A DNA stretch of 60,000 bases from Symsagittifera roscoffensis (taxonomy: Eukaryota > Xenacoelomorpha > Acoela > Convolutidae), in NCBI RefSeq assembly GCF_963678635.1, contig NC_087067.1, positions 17,183,639-17,243,638 on the forward strand, written 5' to 3'. Positions 8,475-18,829 of the stretch are shown in pieces (the first letter of the stretch is position 1; the number at the start of each line of letters is the position of its first letter). The notes below the pieces were generated by a model that saw nothing but the letters and a program-made list of their open reading frames with translations, was not told the origin of the DNA and made no database searches. A program made the translations under genes and the position numbers.

Positions 8475-11400
8475 AGAAACTCCAGATGATGATGAAATCT
8501 TTCCCTTTATAGTAGACGCAGATACTGATAGAGGACAACACTTATTTTGTCAAAATTTACTCATAAATTTATTTGAACCCGGAATTAGTCCATGTAAAAC
8601 AGAGTTCCCCGACGTAAAAATCAAAAGACAAATCATAGATCACTATCTAAAAGATATATGCAACATAACACAACAGTATGGAATCTACTCTATAGAATTC
8701 ACTTCCCCAAACCATAATAATAGAACATATACTATTCAAACAGACGATCTCGATTTAGAATTTTCAAAAGTCTTTTCAGAATATATAAAAAGCATCCAAT
8801 ACCATAACTCACAAAGAGCAAACTCCATTTTCACAAATGAAGTTTTCGCACTAATATATAGTTATATTTCAATATTAGAAAATGAACTACCATTAACAAA
8901 TGTCTCACCGACAGACACATCTAAACATTTAAGAGTACGACATGAAATCACACTACTCTCTAGTTATTTGAACGTCATTAAAGAAAATTTCACGAAAGAC
9001 GACGTTTCACAACATACCAGACACGATTTACAAAAAATTTTAGCATGGTTCATAATAGATTATTTCACACACAATATTGATTTAATTGCACAAGCAAGAA
9101 AAAATTTTAGACCCCAAAATTCGAACGATGAAACCGCTATCACAGAACAATCAGATTATGTTTGGGACCCCGAATGGTCTCATCCCGCATTTATAAGCTT
9201 CCCACAATCAATCTCAAGTCAAGCAATAGGTACAATATCTTACATAAGAGACTATGTAAGAGTAATACCATTAACAATTGATGCAACACCATTAAACTAT
9301 AATACATTTTTACCCGATACACAAAATAATAGTTTAAACTCTACAGTCATACACAATGAAAACCTCAATGGAACTAGGAATCTTACTCAACAAGATATCC
9401 AGACACCATCACACTTCATAAATGAAGAAATTGTACACACAACAACTACACAACAAAGTATTTCACCAATACGCCCAAATTTAACAACACCAAGAAATAC
9501 AAATCCTTCACAAACACAGGTAACCTTACAATCAACCGTAAAACCTTCGGTTGCCCCTAAATATTCACATATGGATTACCAAACATACAAACCCATGACA
9601 ATACCATCAAAAACACGCAAAACATTCACTAGAAACAACTTTGCAGACCATAATTATAATTATACACATCCGTCAAAAACAAATTATCAACCACAAAGGA
9701 ATTTTAATCAATATACAAAACCTCGAAACTGGGATAACCCAACAGCCCAATATAATTTAAATAATTTTCAACCAAATCCTCCACAGGATCGCAGTGAAAA
9801 TTACCCATTTTTTCAACAAAATAAAAATAAAAAACAAACATCTTATCAAATGGATTATTTATCCTCAGATGAAGATTTCTTACAACCAGATATATTTGCA
9901 CCAAATACTCAAGAATATCGTAGACAAGGAATACAGAAAACACGTACAAACCATAGAAATTTTTCTCCACAATCAATAGATGCACAATATCAACAACCAA
10001 TTCAACAACCAAATCCAATTAATATACAATCTTTTCAACCAATTCAACAACAAAATCCAATGACTACACACTCGTATCAACCATCACAAATGCAAAATGA
10101 AATACCACTCCCGTATTATCTTCAGCAACATGAAATAACAAGAAACCAACTTTCAAATTTTTCTCAAATGCCAAATGCAGCTGAATCATTACAAATGACA
10201 ATGAATCCATACCTTATGGGTGGATCATCAATAACATCAAATAAACCCTTAATGGTTTTCACAGGAACAGACCCTGAATACTCTGTAGAAGACTATTTAA
10301 ATGCAGTAACAGCAAACCTGATTTTAAATATCGGACCTGAACCAATAAATACGCCACTACATCAAAATTGGATACATCGACGCACAGCGTTAATACAAAC
10401 AACCTTAGATGGCGCAGCCCAAAAATGGTTTTCAGTACTACCTCAAGAAATAAAATCAAACTGGAAAAGATTTACACAAGAATTTTCAAAAATGTTTGAC
10501 TCCGAAAGAAACAAACAACAACAAAGAGTTTTATGTAATGAAATTCGCAGATTACCAAACGAAACCATCAAGCAAATAGCAGTACGAATCGAAACACTAG
10601 TTCGAAAAGCATATTCACTAAATACACACGACTATAAAAACACTAAGATGACAGAAATCTTAATGATGACCTTAACACCACAATTAAGGAAAATAGCAAT
10701 AAAAAAGAGAGCATCCCATCCTTCTTCAATTCGAGAACCCGATTTAGATTTTCGAAAACTAGTAGACAAACTAGAACAAGCAGAAATTACGATGAAACTA
10801 GAAGAAACGGAAAATCTGAAATTACAATACGTTAACAAAATTGAAACGACTCCCACTAATATTAATAATATACAAGAATCAGAAACAGATCTCGTTGAAA
10901 AAATCACTGAAATACTCAATATTTACGAAAAGAACCCGAACTTTAAAGGCAAACCATCTTTCAAAAAATGGTGTAATTATTGCCGACGATACGGACATAG
11001 TATTTCCGAATGTAGACAAAAACAACAAGATAGTCAAAATAAACCTCAAAAATACAAAGAACCAAATAAATCATTTTATCAATACATGAAAAAAGATCAA
11101 AATCTACCAAACAAAAATGTATACAGCAACAACAGTTCAGGAAAGCCACTTCCGAACAATACAAGTTATACAAGAAATCAATCCCCATATAACTCAAGTT
11201 ATAGAGGAAGATCACCAGAACGAAGAAACACGTATAATTCATCACAAAATCACTACAATAGACCAAATAGTAGAAATAACTACTCCAGATCAAATTCGAA
11301 TACACAACGATTTGTTTCTAGATCTAATTCCCAACCAAGAAATAACTACTATCCAAACAACCAATCACGAAATTCATCATACAATAGGAATAGAAACTAC

Positions 11401-14400
11401 TCCTATAATAGAAATAGAAGTTATTCAAACAACCGAAACCAGAATTACCCAAACAATCGATCAAGAAATAACTCATATAATAGATCGAACTATAACAGAC
11501 CAAACAGCAATTATCAAAACAGATCGCGAAATAATTCACAAAATCGACACCCAAGTTATAATAATCGTTACAGAAATTATTCCAAATCACCACACCGAAA
11601 TAATAATCACTATAATACATCTAATAATCGTCATAGAAGCAGTACACCTAAACATCAAAGACAAATCAATCAAGTACAATCTAATCCAGAAACAACATCA
11701 GACCCCCCAGGTATTGATGACACAGTAACCGATACGTTACAACTCAATCAAATAAATTGTACATCATCAGATTCAGAAAGTGATACTGAAAACACTCTTG
11801 CTATCAATATGATAAAAGTCGAAAATGACTATGAATCTGTTATATATGAACAACCCTTTCCATCACATATATATGAAAATCAATCAGAATTTCTTCAAAA
11901 TCATTACACTACACCCATAAATTCCACACCAACAACGCAAGAAACAAATGCAAAAAATACTACAGCACAACCAGATCAAAATGCCAAAACAAAATGCTTG
12001 AATACAAACCACATCTACCAAAATATACAAAAAGAACAACCCAAAGAAAAAATTTGGACAATACCATTTCTCTTAGAAAGCCCAAGAAATAAAGAATTTC
12101 AACCACCAGACCTTGAAATAGATTTTTTAATTGATTCAGGAGCAGAATCAAACATAATAAACATTCCCACATGGAATGAAATAAAATCCTTACACCCAAA
12201 GCTAACACCTCTGGAAACCTCCAGCAAGCTAGCAACAGCACAAGGATCAACATTGATAAACTACGGAAAAATCCAATTATTTCTCCTCCCTACCAGAACA
12301 ATAGAGCAAAGCAAAATTTTAAATAAACCATTCAAACAAATATTCCATATCACTGATATTAAATATAATATCATTGGAATACCATTTATTTCAAAGTATA
12401 TACCAACAATTAACATAATAAATAGTAAAATATTAATCAAAGATAAATATACAAAAACAAAAGAAACATCATTAACATTTTTTCAAAGATTAAATAAACA
12501 ACCACCATTCTTTTCAAAATTTTATCCGATATTTAATCAACAAAGAAAACACCTGAAACCACTATCAGGAAACATCTATAATTTTTCAATAAAACAAGTT
12601 CATCAATATGATAAAGAACAAAACAAACAAAAATTTTATATGTCAGATTTTGAATTCAAACCGATTCATAAATTTTTCAAAATCACAATCTCTTCAATAA
12701 AATATTTGAAAAATTCGAATTCAGATATAATTTCTTTACATGTTTATAACAACACACCTTACCAAGTAACATTACCTTTAGGACTTCTAGGATATTGTGA
12801 AACCAACGCTACAATAACACCAATACACGAAAAAGCCTATCGCGTAAATAATATACTCCAATTACTAGATATATGCCAATCTACAATTCTTAATGAAGAA
12901 TTATCTATAAATAATATAATAAGTAACGAAAACAGAAATACGGATTATTTCACAAAAACTCCATATTTCAAACCTACATTCAATATAAGTAATTACACAG
13001 AGCACCAACAAAAATTCTTAACAATGTTTAACTTCCAACATTCACAAATAACACAAGACGAATTCGAAAAATTAGCCAAACAGCTAATTAAATATTCATC
13101 AGTCTATGCAACATCAAAATTCGATGTTGGTAAAATAAGTTCATCACTACATCTCCCATTAAAACCTGACGCAGTTTTCAAAAAACAAAGAGCAAGTAAA
13201 GTACCAATTCACTTACATGATAAAGTAAACAGATTACTCGATATTTTAGAACAATACAATATTATATCACCAGTAAACAAAGAAGAACAACCAAAAGGCA
13301 ACACATTCATCAACCCCGTTATCATTCTAGCTAAAGGAGAATCATTAAAAATCGTTCTCGATGCTAGATACCTCAATTCACTCATAGATGAATCAAAATG
13401 TAATTGGCCCATTGAACCAATACAAGTTATTTTAACAAAAATAAACGGCAAATACTTCACAACCGCCGATATGAATAGTGCATACAATCAAATGCCACTA
13501 GATGAACAATCACGACGTTTAACACAATTTGTTATCGGAAACCAACAATATGAATTTAACCGCTTATTCTATGGAATATCCATAGGACCAGCAGCATTTT
13601 CAGCTTTTATGAGCAAAATTTTTAGACCACTGATACTCAAGAAAAACGCAATCACCTATTTAGACGATGTTTTTATGCAATCACAAACAAAAGACGAAAT
13701 GTTCAAAGTTTTAGAAACATATCACCAAATACTTCAGAGCGAAAATCTGAAGGCCGCCCCCGATAAATCACACTTCTTTTTGACAAAAGTTAAATTCTTA
13801 GGACATAACATAGAAAGAAAAACAATCACTCCACTGAAATCACGCATTGACGCTATTCAAAAACTTCAACCACCAACAAATAAAAAGAAAATCCAAGAAT
13901 TCCTTGGAATGTTAAACTTTTTAAGTAAATATGTTTATAAAATGCAATTATATCTACGACCATTTTACAACATCCTTAGACAACAAAATAATTTTGAATG
14001 GAATACAGAACATCAAACACGATTCGAAGAAATAAAGAAACTTTTAACCGAACAAATTTCAAACACAATTCCAGACCCTGATCAACCATTTTATGCAATG
14101 TGCGATGCTTCGAACTTTGGCATCGGCGCAGCATTATTACAATCACATAATGGTACAAATAAAATGAACCTCATATCAGCAAATTCTCGATTATTCACTC
14201 AAGCAGAGCTAAGACTCTCAACTCTAATGAGAGAATGTACAGCCATAATCTATACACTTACAGAATATGAATTTCTGATACTTGGATCAAAACATCCCAC
14301 AGTTTTATTCACAGATCACAAACCAATCATTTTTCTCTTCACACAGAAATCTAACCCAAACCACCGAGTTTACAGATTTCAACTAATTCTAATGAAATTT

Positions 14401-16671
14401 CCAAACTTACATATAGTTTGGACTGCAGGAAAAAATCTTGCATTACCAGACACCTTAAGTCGAAATACACCACCTGAATTACTTACACGAAAAACCACAG
14501 TTGAAATACCCAAAAATATAAAATTCTACCTTGCAGAAAACGAAACATCACCCCGATTAGAATGCAAATATGCAGTAAAAACTGATATTGAACAATCACA
14601 AATAAATAATTTACAACATTTCCCACTTTATTTAGATTGTCAAAATAATCATTATGAAGTTGACCTACTTGGAACATCAACTTTTAAACCAATTCCATAT
14701 TCTCAATGGATAAAAAATAACACCCAACAAAAACGAACAAAACAACACCTACCTAAAAAAGACCATTTTCCACTAATTGAAAAAGAAGATTTAACTGATA
14801 AAATAAATTTATCAGGACCCCAAACAAGTGATTCAAAATACACAATAAATCAAGTTTTTGACCTTCACGACCCACTTGATACAATACCATTATCTAAATT
14901 AGAAATCGAAAACATTTTTCTCCCCCCAACAGAAACAATTACAATTTCAACACTGAAACAATATCAAAACCTTGACCCAGTAATTCGACAACTGAAATCA
15001 TGGCATAAATATAAAACTAAACCTATCAAAGCAGATTCAACCATTCTAGGAAATAAAACACTCCTCCGATACTTTCGCAAATTTAACAACACAACAATTA
15101 ACGAAAAAACAGACCTTTTAGAGTATAACCTAAATGAATCTACAGTTCCCTGTCTTCCTATAAGTATGATTCTTATAGCTTTTAATATATCACATACACA
15201 AAATATTAAAGGACACTCTGGATCAGAAAAAACATATTCAAATTTTATACAAAATTTTTACTTCCCAAATGCACCAATTTGGATAAAAGTACTATGCAAT
15301 GATTGTATAGTATGTCAATTAAATAAACCTTACCCAAATCAAAAACAAATAGCACAAAAACAAGATTTTAAAGGACAAAGTTTATACTTTAATCACCGTA
15401 TCTCATTTGATACTAAAGGACCAATTTCACCCTCATCAGAAGGAAACTCCTACATTATGGTAATTGTTGACGCATTTACACATTATGTAGCACTTAATCC
15501 AGTACCACATTGTAACGCTTATTACGCATACACAACACTCTATGAACACTGGATAGCAAAATTCGGACTACCAGAAATTTTAGTCACAGACAATGGTACA
15601 GAATTCATAAATAATGAAATAATAACACTATGTCATTTATACAACATTAAACACAAACCACGTACATCTCATGCACCTTGGACAAACGGCTTAGTCGAAG
15701 GTATGAACCGTTCACTACAAGAATATCTTAGATGTATCATCAACGGAAATGATACCAAATATACCGAATGGTCAGCAGATGTAAAATTATTTCCATTAGC
15801 ATATAATTCACAAATCACGACAACTTTAGGAATGTCACCATACGAAATGGTTTTCAACCAAAAGCCACGCAAACCAATAATGTTTACAGCAAATTCCCAT
15901 AAAAACGCACAAGGTTATTGTCAACCAAATAAAGACTCAATTTGTTATAACCTACCATTACATACGCACGATGAAGATCATTTTCATCACCCACAAATAC
16001 TTAAATTAGCCTCCGGTACACACACCGAATGGATTTTAAATAGAGATAAGAAACACAATGAAATTTACCAAAAAATAACAAAAAAATTATTACAAAGACA
16101 AAATATAAATGAACAAATCAATTCACGTTTTACACCAGCTTCCGATTTAAAAATTGGAACATTTGTTTTAATACCTAATTTTAATACTCAAAAAGGAATT
16201 TCTAAAAAATTACAACCCCTTCGAAAAGGACCATACCAAATAATTGCAAAACCCACTGATGTCACATATAAAATTATCGACTCAAACAAAAAAGAAATCG
16301 TTCAACATCGAAACAACCTATTACCTTATTACCCAAAAGAATACGCACTCCGTGAATTAACCCAATTATATTCTTTCACAGGATTAAAAATTATTCAAAA
16401 TGAACCACATCTGAAAAACACAGAACAAAATGATAACCCCACCGAAAATCAAAACACAAAACCAACCGTCACAAAAAACAATACGCAAAACCAAAAAGAA
16501 TCTCCAAAACAAAGAAAAAATAGAAAAATGACAGAACAAATAATACCCCAAGAAGAAATAGACAAATCAGAACATAGAAAGACAACAAGACTCCGAAATC
16601 AACCACGTAAAAACTACAAAATGTTCATCCCCCAATCTAAAATATTAAAGAAAGTAGAATTTAAAAAGTAA
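8449..16671 (+). CDS. gag-pol: Gag-Pol polyprotein in one frame (2740 aa)
   Basis: One uninterrupted frame, so no frameshift or readthrough is needed between gag and pol. A ~600-residue N-terminal region of unknown fold precedes a retrotransposon Gag capsid-like segment (about 600-800) and a CCHC knuckle at 842-855 (C-x2-C-x4-H-x4-C). An Asn/Arg/Ser/Tyr-rich stretch (about 890-1070) follows. Next come an aspartic protease (DSGAES, Asp1229), RT (about 1570-1760, YLDD at 1737-1740), RNase H (about 1880-2010, CDAS, RECTA and TDHKPI), and integrase with an HH-CC finger (about 2248-2288) and a D,D-35-E core (Asp2321, Asp2381, Glu2417). A GPY/F module lies near 2594 and the C terminus is basic. No chromodomain is seen. 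All catalytic motifs are intact, so the enzyme set is probably functional. Confidence 0.97.
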   Translation: MSSTHTPGEETPDDDEIFPFIVDADTDRGQHLFCQNLLINLFEPGISPCKTEFPDVKIKRQIIDHYLKDICNITQQYGIYSIEFTSPNHNNRTYTIQTDDLDLEFSKVFSEYIKSIQYHNSQRANSIFTNEVFALIYSYISILENELPLTNVSPTDTSKHLRVRHEITLLSSYLNVIKENFTKDDVSQHTRHDLQKILAWFIIDYFTHNIDLIAQARKNFRPQNSNDETAITEQSDYVWDPEWSHPAFISFPQSISSQAIGTISYIRDYVRVIPLTIDATPLNYNTFLPDTQNNSLNSTVIHNENLNGTRNLTQQDIQTPSHFINEEIVHTTTTQQSISPIRPNLTTPRNTNPSQTQVTLQSTVKPSVAPKYSHMDYQTYKPMTIPSKTRKTFTRNNFADHNYNYTHPSKTNYQPQRNFNQYTKPRNWDNPTAQYNLNNFQPNPPQDRSENYPFFQQNKNKKQTSYQMDYLSSDEDFLQPDIFAPNTQEYRRQGIQKTRTNHRNFSPQSIDAQYQQPIQQPNPINIQSFQPIQQQNPMTTHSYQPSQMQNEIPLPYYLQQHEITRNQLSNFSQMPNAAESLQMTMNPYLMGGSSITSNKPLMVFTGTDPEYSVEDYLNAVTANLILNIGPEPINTPLHQNWIHRRTALIQTTLDGAAQKWFSVLPQEIKSNWKRFTQEFSKMFDSERNKQQQRVLCNEIRRLPNETIKQIAVRIETLVRKAYSLNTHDYKNTKMTEILMMTLTPQLRKIAIKKRASHPSSIREPDLDFRKLVDKLEQAEITMKLEETENLKLQYVNKIETTPTNINNIQESETDLVEKITEILNIYEKNPNFKGKPSFKKWCNYCRRYGHSISECRQKQQDSQNKPQKYKEPNKSFYQYMKKDQNLPNKNVYSNNSSGKPLPNNTSYTRNQSPYNSSYRGRSPERRNTYNSSQNHYNRPNSRNNYSRSNSNTQRFVSRSNSQPRNNYYPNNQSRNSSYNRNRNYSYNRNRSYSNNRNQNYPNNRSRNNSYNRSNYNRPNSNYQNRSRNNSQNRHPSYNNRYRNYSKSPHRNNNHYNTSNNRHRSSTPKHQRQINQVQSNPETTSDPPGIDDTVTDTLQLNQINCTSSDSESDTENTLAINMIKVENDYESVIYEQPFPSHIYENQSEFLQNHYTTPINSTPTTQETNAKNTTAQPDQNAKTKCLNTNHIYQNIQKEQPKEKIWTIPFLLESPRNKEFQPPDLEIDFLIDSGAESNIINIPTWNEIKSLHPKLTPLETSSKLATAQGSTLINYGKIQLFLLPTRTIEQSKILNKPFKQIFHITDIKYNIIGIPFISKYIPTINIINSKILIKDKYTKTKETSLTFFQRLNKQPPFFSKFYPIFNQQRKHLKPLSGNIYNFSIKQVHQYDKEQNKQKFYMSDFEFKPIHKFFKITISSIKYLKNSNSDIISLHVYNNTPYQVTLPLGLLGYCETNATITPIHEKAYRVNNILQLLDICQSTILNEELSINNIISNENRNTDYFTKTPYFKPTFNISNYTEHQQKFLTMFNFQHSQITQDEFEKLAKQLIKYSSVYATSKFDVGKISSSLHLPLKPDAVFKKQRASKVPIHLHDKVNRLLDILEQYNIISPVNKEEQPKGNTFINPVIILAKGESLKIVLDARYLNSLIDESKCNWPIEPIQVILTKINGKYFTTADMNSAYNQMPLDEQSRRLTQFVIGNQQYEFNRLFYGISIGPAAFSAFMSKIFRPLILKKNAITYLDDVFMQSQTKDEMFKVLETYHQILQSENLKAAPDKSHFFLTKVKFLGHNIERKTITPLKSRIDAIQKLQPPTNKKKIQEFLGMLNFLSKYVYKMQLYLRPFYNILRQQNNFEWNTEHQTRFEEIKKLLTEQISNTIPDPDQPFYAMCDASNFGIGAALLQSHNGTNKMNLISANSRLFTQAELRLSTLMRECTAIIYTLTEYEFLILGSKHPTVLFTDHKPIIFLFTQKSNPNHRVYRFQLILMKFPNLHIVWTAGKNLALPDTLSRNTPPELLTRKTTVEIPKNIKFYLAENETSPRLECKYAVKTDIEQSQINNLQHFPLYLDCQNNHYEVDLLGTSTFKPIPYSQWIKNNTQQKRTKQHLPKKDHFPLIEKEDLTDKINLSGPQTSDSKYTINQVFDLHDPLDTIPLSKLEIENIFLPPTETITISTLKQYQNLDPVIRQLKSWHKYKTKPIKADSTILGNKTLLRYFRKFNNTTINEKTDLLEYNLNESTVPCLPISMILIAFNISHTQNIKGHSGSEKTYSNFIQNFYFPNAPIWIKVLCNDCIVCQLNKPYPNQKQIAQKQDFKGQSLYFNHRISFDTKGPISPSSEGNSYIMVIVDAFTHYVALNPVPHCNAYYAYTTLYEHWIAKFGLPEILVTDNGTEFINNEIITLCHLYNIKHKPRTSHAPWTNGLVEGMNRSLQEYLRCIINGNDTKYTEWSADVKLFPLAYNSQITTTLGMSPYEMVFNQKPRKPIMFTANSHKNAQGYCQPNKDSICYNLPLHTHDEDHFHHPQILKLASGTHTEWILNRDKKHNEIYQKITKKLLQRQNINEQINSRFTPASDLKIGTFVLIPNFNTQKGISKKLQPLRKGPYQIIAKPTDVTYKIIDSNKKEIVQHRNNLLPYYPKEYALRELTQLYSFTGLKIIQNEPHLKNTEQNDNPTENQNTKPTVTKNNTQNQKESPKQRKNRKMTEQIIPQEEIDKSEHRKTTRLRNQPRKNYKMFIPQSKILKKVEFKK

Positions 16672-17271
16672 TTTTAAAATTTTATACTTCACAATCTTGA
16701 AACCTCCGTAACATTTTTCATTTCCATTTTTCAAAATAACATGCTCACAAGTACGCAATAATTCTAGTTCAAAATAGACCAATAGGATTCATCCAATCCG
16801 CCACTTTCTCTAACTCAAACTAAGATCAATTAGACGAATAATCTAGAACTCCAGGCACATCTCTAACTATAACTTTACAACCTCCAGGTCAAAAATAAGC
16901 AAACCACTCCAACTTGACAGCTAAAATAAATATCACCATAATACCGTACCCCTCCCTTATCTAATAACCCAAAGATCAACAATATTTCCCCAACTCAGAC
17001 CACGAATACCCCCAAAACAAATTTGATAACTTAGCCTAAAGTCACAAAATGAAGATTTTAATTAGCCTAAAGTATAAAAATCTCACCATACCCCGGATCA
17101 TTTGACAAACAAAAATAAAGAAAAAGACGACCTCCCAGTCACCATGAAAATTGCCCCCAACAATTTTTTACGAAACTCAACCCACTTGTCAAAAAACTAA
17201 TAAATAATTCGACCACACTAGAAAATCGCCTCAAACAGCAAAAAATATTCGACAAAGAGATCATTTCTTAA
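16672..17271 (+). other. Non-coding gap between pol and the membrane ORFs
   Basis: About 600 nt with many stops in all + frames. It contains a twice-repeated TTAGCCTAAAGT phrase (about 17030 and 17060); part of it recurs in the same gap of element B. This is where a splice acceptor or internal promoter for the downstream genes might lie, but no convincing acceptor stood out. Confidence 0.5.
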
Positions 17272-17502
17272 ATGCTTTTCTCTCAAACAGTCGCTCAAAT
17301 ATTTATCAATTTTAAACATTTTTTTTCAATACTTCAAGCCTTTATAATCTTTCTTTTTGATATCATCGAATCTTTTCTAATAATCATAATAATTTTTTGT
17401 AATATTTTCTTAATTTTCTACACAATAATTGAACTATACCTCCAACTTTCCAAAACCCTTGAATATATCCACAGGTACGATTTTAACAACTTGTCTAAAT
17501 GA
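17272..17502 (+). CDS. Small hydrophobic protein 1 (76 aa)
   Basis: ATG-initiated ORF whose middle (about residues 17-57) is a long run of Ile, Leu, Phe and Val, enough for one long or two short membrane segments, with a polar C-terminal tail. Its stop overlaps the next start as ATGA (17499-17502), suggesting coupled translation. Element B keeps the ATG context (49727) but has lost most of the region. I recognise no family. Small membrane proteins of this size in viruses are often ion-channel or budding accessory proteins; this is analogy, not evidence. Confidence 0.55.
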   Translation: MLFSQTVAQIFINFKHFFSILQAFIIFLFDIIESFLIIIIIFCNIFLIFYTIIELYLQLSKTLEYIHRYDFNNLSK

Positions 17503-17687
17503 TACGAACAATTTTCAGTAGAACTGATATTTTTCTATTGTTTGTAATCTTTATAACATTTTTATCATCCCTCATTTTGACCATATGTAAATGTATAAAG
17601 AAAGCAATCATCACATTTGCCCTAGCAACAATTTTCCTAATTCTTTTTTTAGAAGAATATTATAATAAACATAAATCTTCTCACTAA
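17499..17687 (+). CDS. Small hydrophobic protein 2 (62 aa)
   Basis: Starts within the stop of the preceding ORF (ATGA overlap). It has two hydrophobic stretches, about residues 10-30 and 34-51, separated by a short Cys/Lys-containing turn, and a charged C-terminal tail, so it may be a hairpin membrane protein. It is deleted in element B, so conservation could not be tested. The tight linkage to the previous ORF supports a real gene pair; the function is unknown. Confidence 0.5.
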   Translation: MIRTIFSRTDIFLLFVIFITFLSSLILTICKCIKKAIITFALATIFLILFLEEYYNKHKSSH

Positions 17688-17692
17688 AGTAA

Positions 17693-18829
17693 CAATTCAA
17701 AAATCCATCAAAAATTGCTACCCAACAGTCACAAAATCAGTCTTCACCGACATCATCCCAAGATAACCCAACACCACCTTCAACTACTCAAAATCCTCAA
17801 ACATCTACACGAATTTCTTTTCAAGACAATCCATACACCTTTGAAGAACGGCACGCTCGTTTATCTGAACCACTAGAACCAGTTCAACGACAAGCACCTC
17901 TAAGTGAACCAACATATAATCTTTACCCAACACTACCACAAGAACTAAGTAGAATACGAAACCTTAGTCAAAACCAAAACACAGCAGAAATAAATAGACA
18001 AATTATACATCCTCGACGAAATAGAAATTTTCAAACTCCCCGAGTTCATTTTGATATACCTCAATCCCCAACACAAACTACTCCAGAAAACACCACTGGT
18101 ATCACACCAGAAACCCCTACACTTCTTTCACAACGAAGCACTTCAAGTCTACCTTCAGACTACTTAGGTTCAACACCAACATCTGAACAAATACGAGAAA
18201 ACCCTTTTAACCCCCCAAACCTAACATCACGACTACCATATTGGACTACACATTCATTTACACAAGGTGAACCAAATTTAGCCAATGACCCCATAGATAT
18301 TTCTACGGATACAACAACATCCTCATCACTACCAGAAACACTATCACTACCATCAACACCATCAACAAGTCAATTTTCACCACTACCCTTTAACTTAAAT
18401 TTTCCAAATAATCTCGACGCCAGATATCGAGAACAATCTTCAGTAAATATTCCTTTAAGACTAGATTGGAATACATTCACAGCACCCCCACCATTATTTG
18501 GACAGCATCAAGAAAGTAACCGCCTTCATAACTGGGCACTTAATAGATTACAATATCGCCAAGATATTCACAACGATATCCGTGATCACAATATTCAAAT
18601 ACTCCAACAAAACAGTTTACAATTAAAATTTGAGATCACAGTTAAGTTAAATAATATTACCCAACATCCCTACCCATTAAATCCACCTAACATAACAGCT
18701 CAATCACTACCACCACCGTTTATAACTACCGAAGTAATATATAAATACGACAGATACACCAAAAACACAATTGGTTACATTACATTTTATAATCCATACT
18801 CAGGATTATCATACACATGTATATTCTAA
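17693..18829 (+). CDS. 378-codon open frame with no ATG, upstream of env
   Basis: An uninterrupted frame from just after a TAA (17690-17692) to TAA 18827-18829, with no in-frame ATG anywhere. The first two thirds are rich in Pro, Ser, Thr and Gln. The C-terminal ~120 residues look globular (RLDWNTF, HNWALNRLQY, LKFEITVKLNN, then YKYDRYTK). Element B (about 49800-50907) retains these C-terminal motifs almost unchanged although B is full of stops, showing the frame was selected as protein. It overlaps the env ATG by 13 nt. A frameshift from the preceding ORF cannot reach it because of the TAA at 17690. Expression would need a spliced upstream exon or a non-AUG start. The leader ORF is one candidate exon; acceptor-like CCCAACAG and AAAATCAG lie near 17727 and 17740. 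No family is recognised. Confidence 0.75.
   Translation, partial: QFKNPSKIATQQSQNQSSPTSSQDNPTPPSTTQNPQTSTRISFQDNPYTFEERHARLSEPLEPVQRQAPLSEPTYNLYPTLPQELSRIRNLSQNQNTAEINRQIIHPRRNRNFQTPRVHFDIPQSPTQTTPENTTGITPETPTLLSQRSTSSLPSDYLGSTPTSEQIRENPFNPPNLTSRLPYWTTHSFTQGEPNLANDPIDISTDTTTSSSLPETLSLPSTPSTSQFSPLPFNLNFPNNLDARYREQSSVNIPLRLDWNTFTAPPPLFGQHQESNRLHNWALNRLQYRQDIHNDIRDHNIQILQQNSLQLKFEITVKLNNITQHPYPLNPPNITAQSLPPPFITTEVIYKYDRYTKNTIGYITFYNPYSGLSYTCIF

Noticed and set aside
10961-11620. Reverse-strand Tyr/Asn-rich ORFs within gag
   Set aside because: Low-complexity shadows of the same linker.
11117-11728. 203-codon ORF in another frame inside gag
   Set aside because: It mirrors the repetitive Asn/Arg/Tyr codons of the Gag linker; long shadow frames are expected there.
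16672-17271. Frameshift or readthrough site after pol
   Set aside because: The gap has stops in all + frames and no following frame starts close enough.
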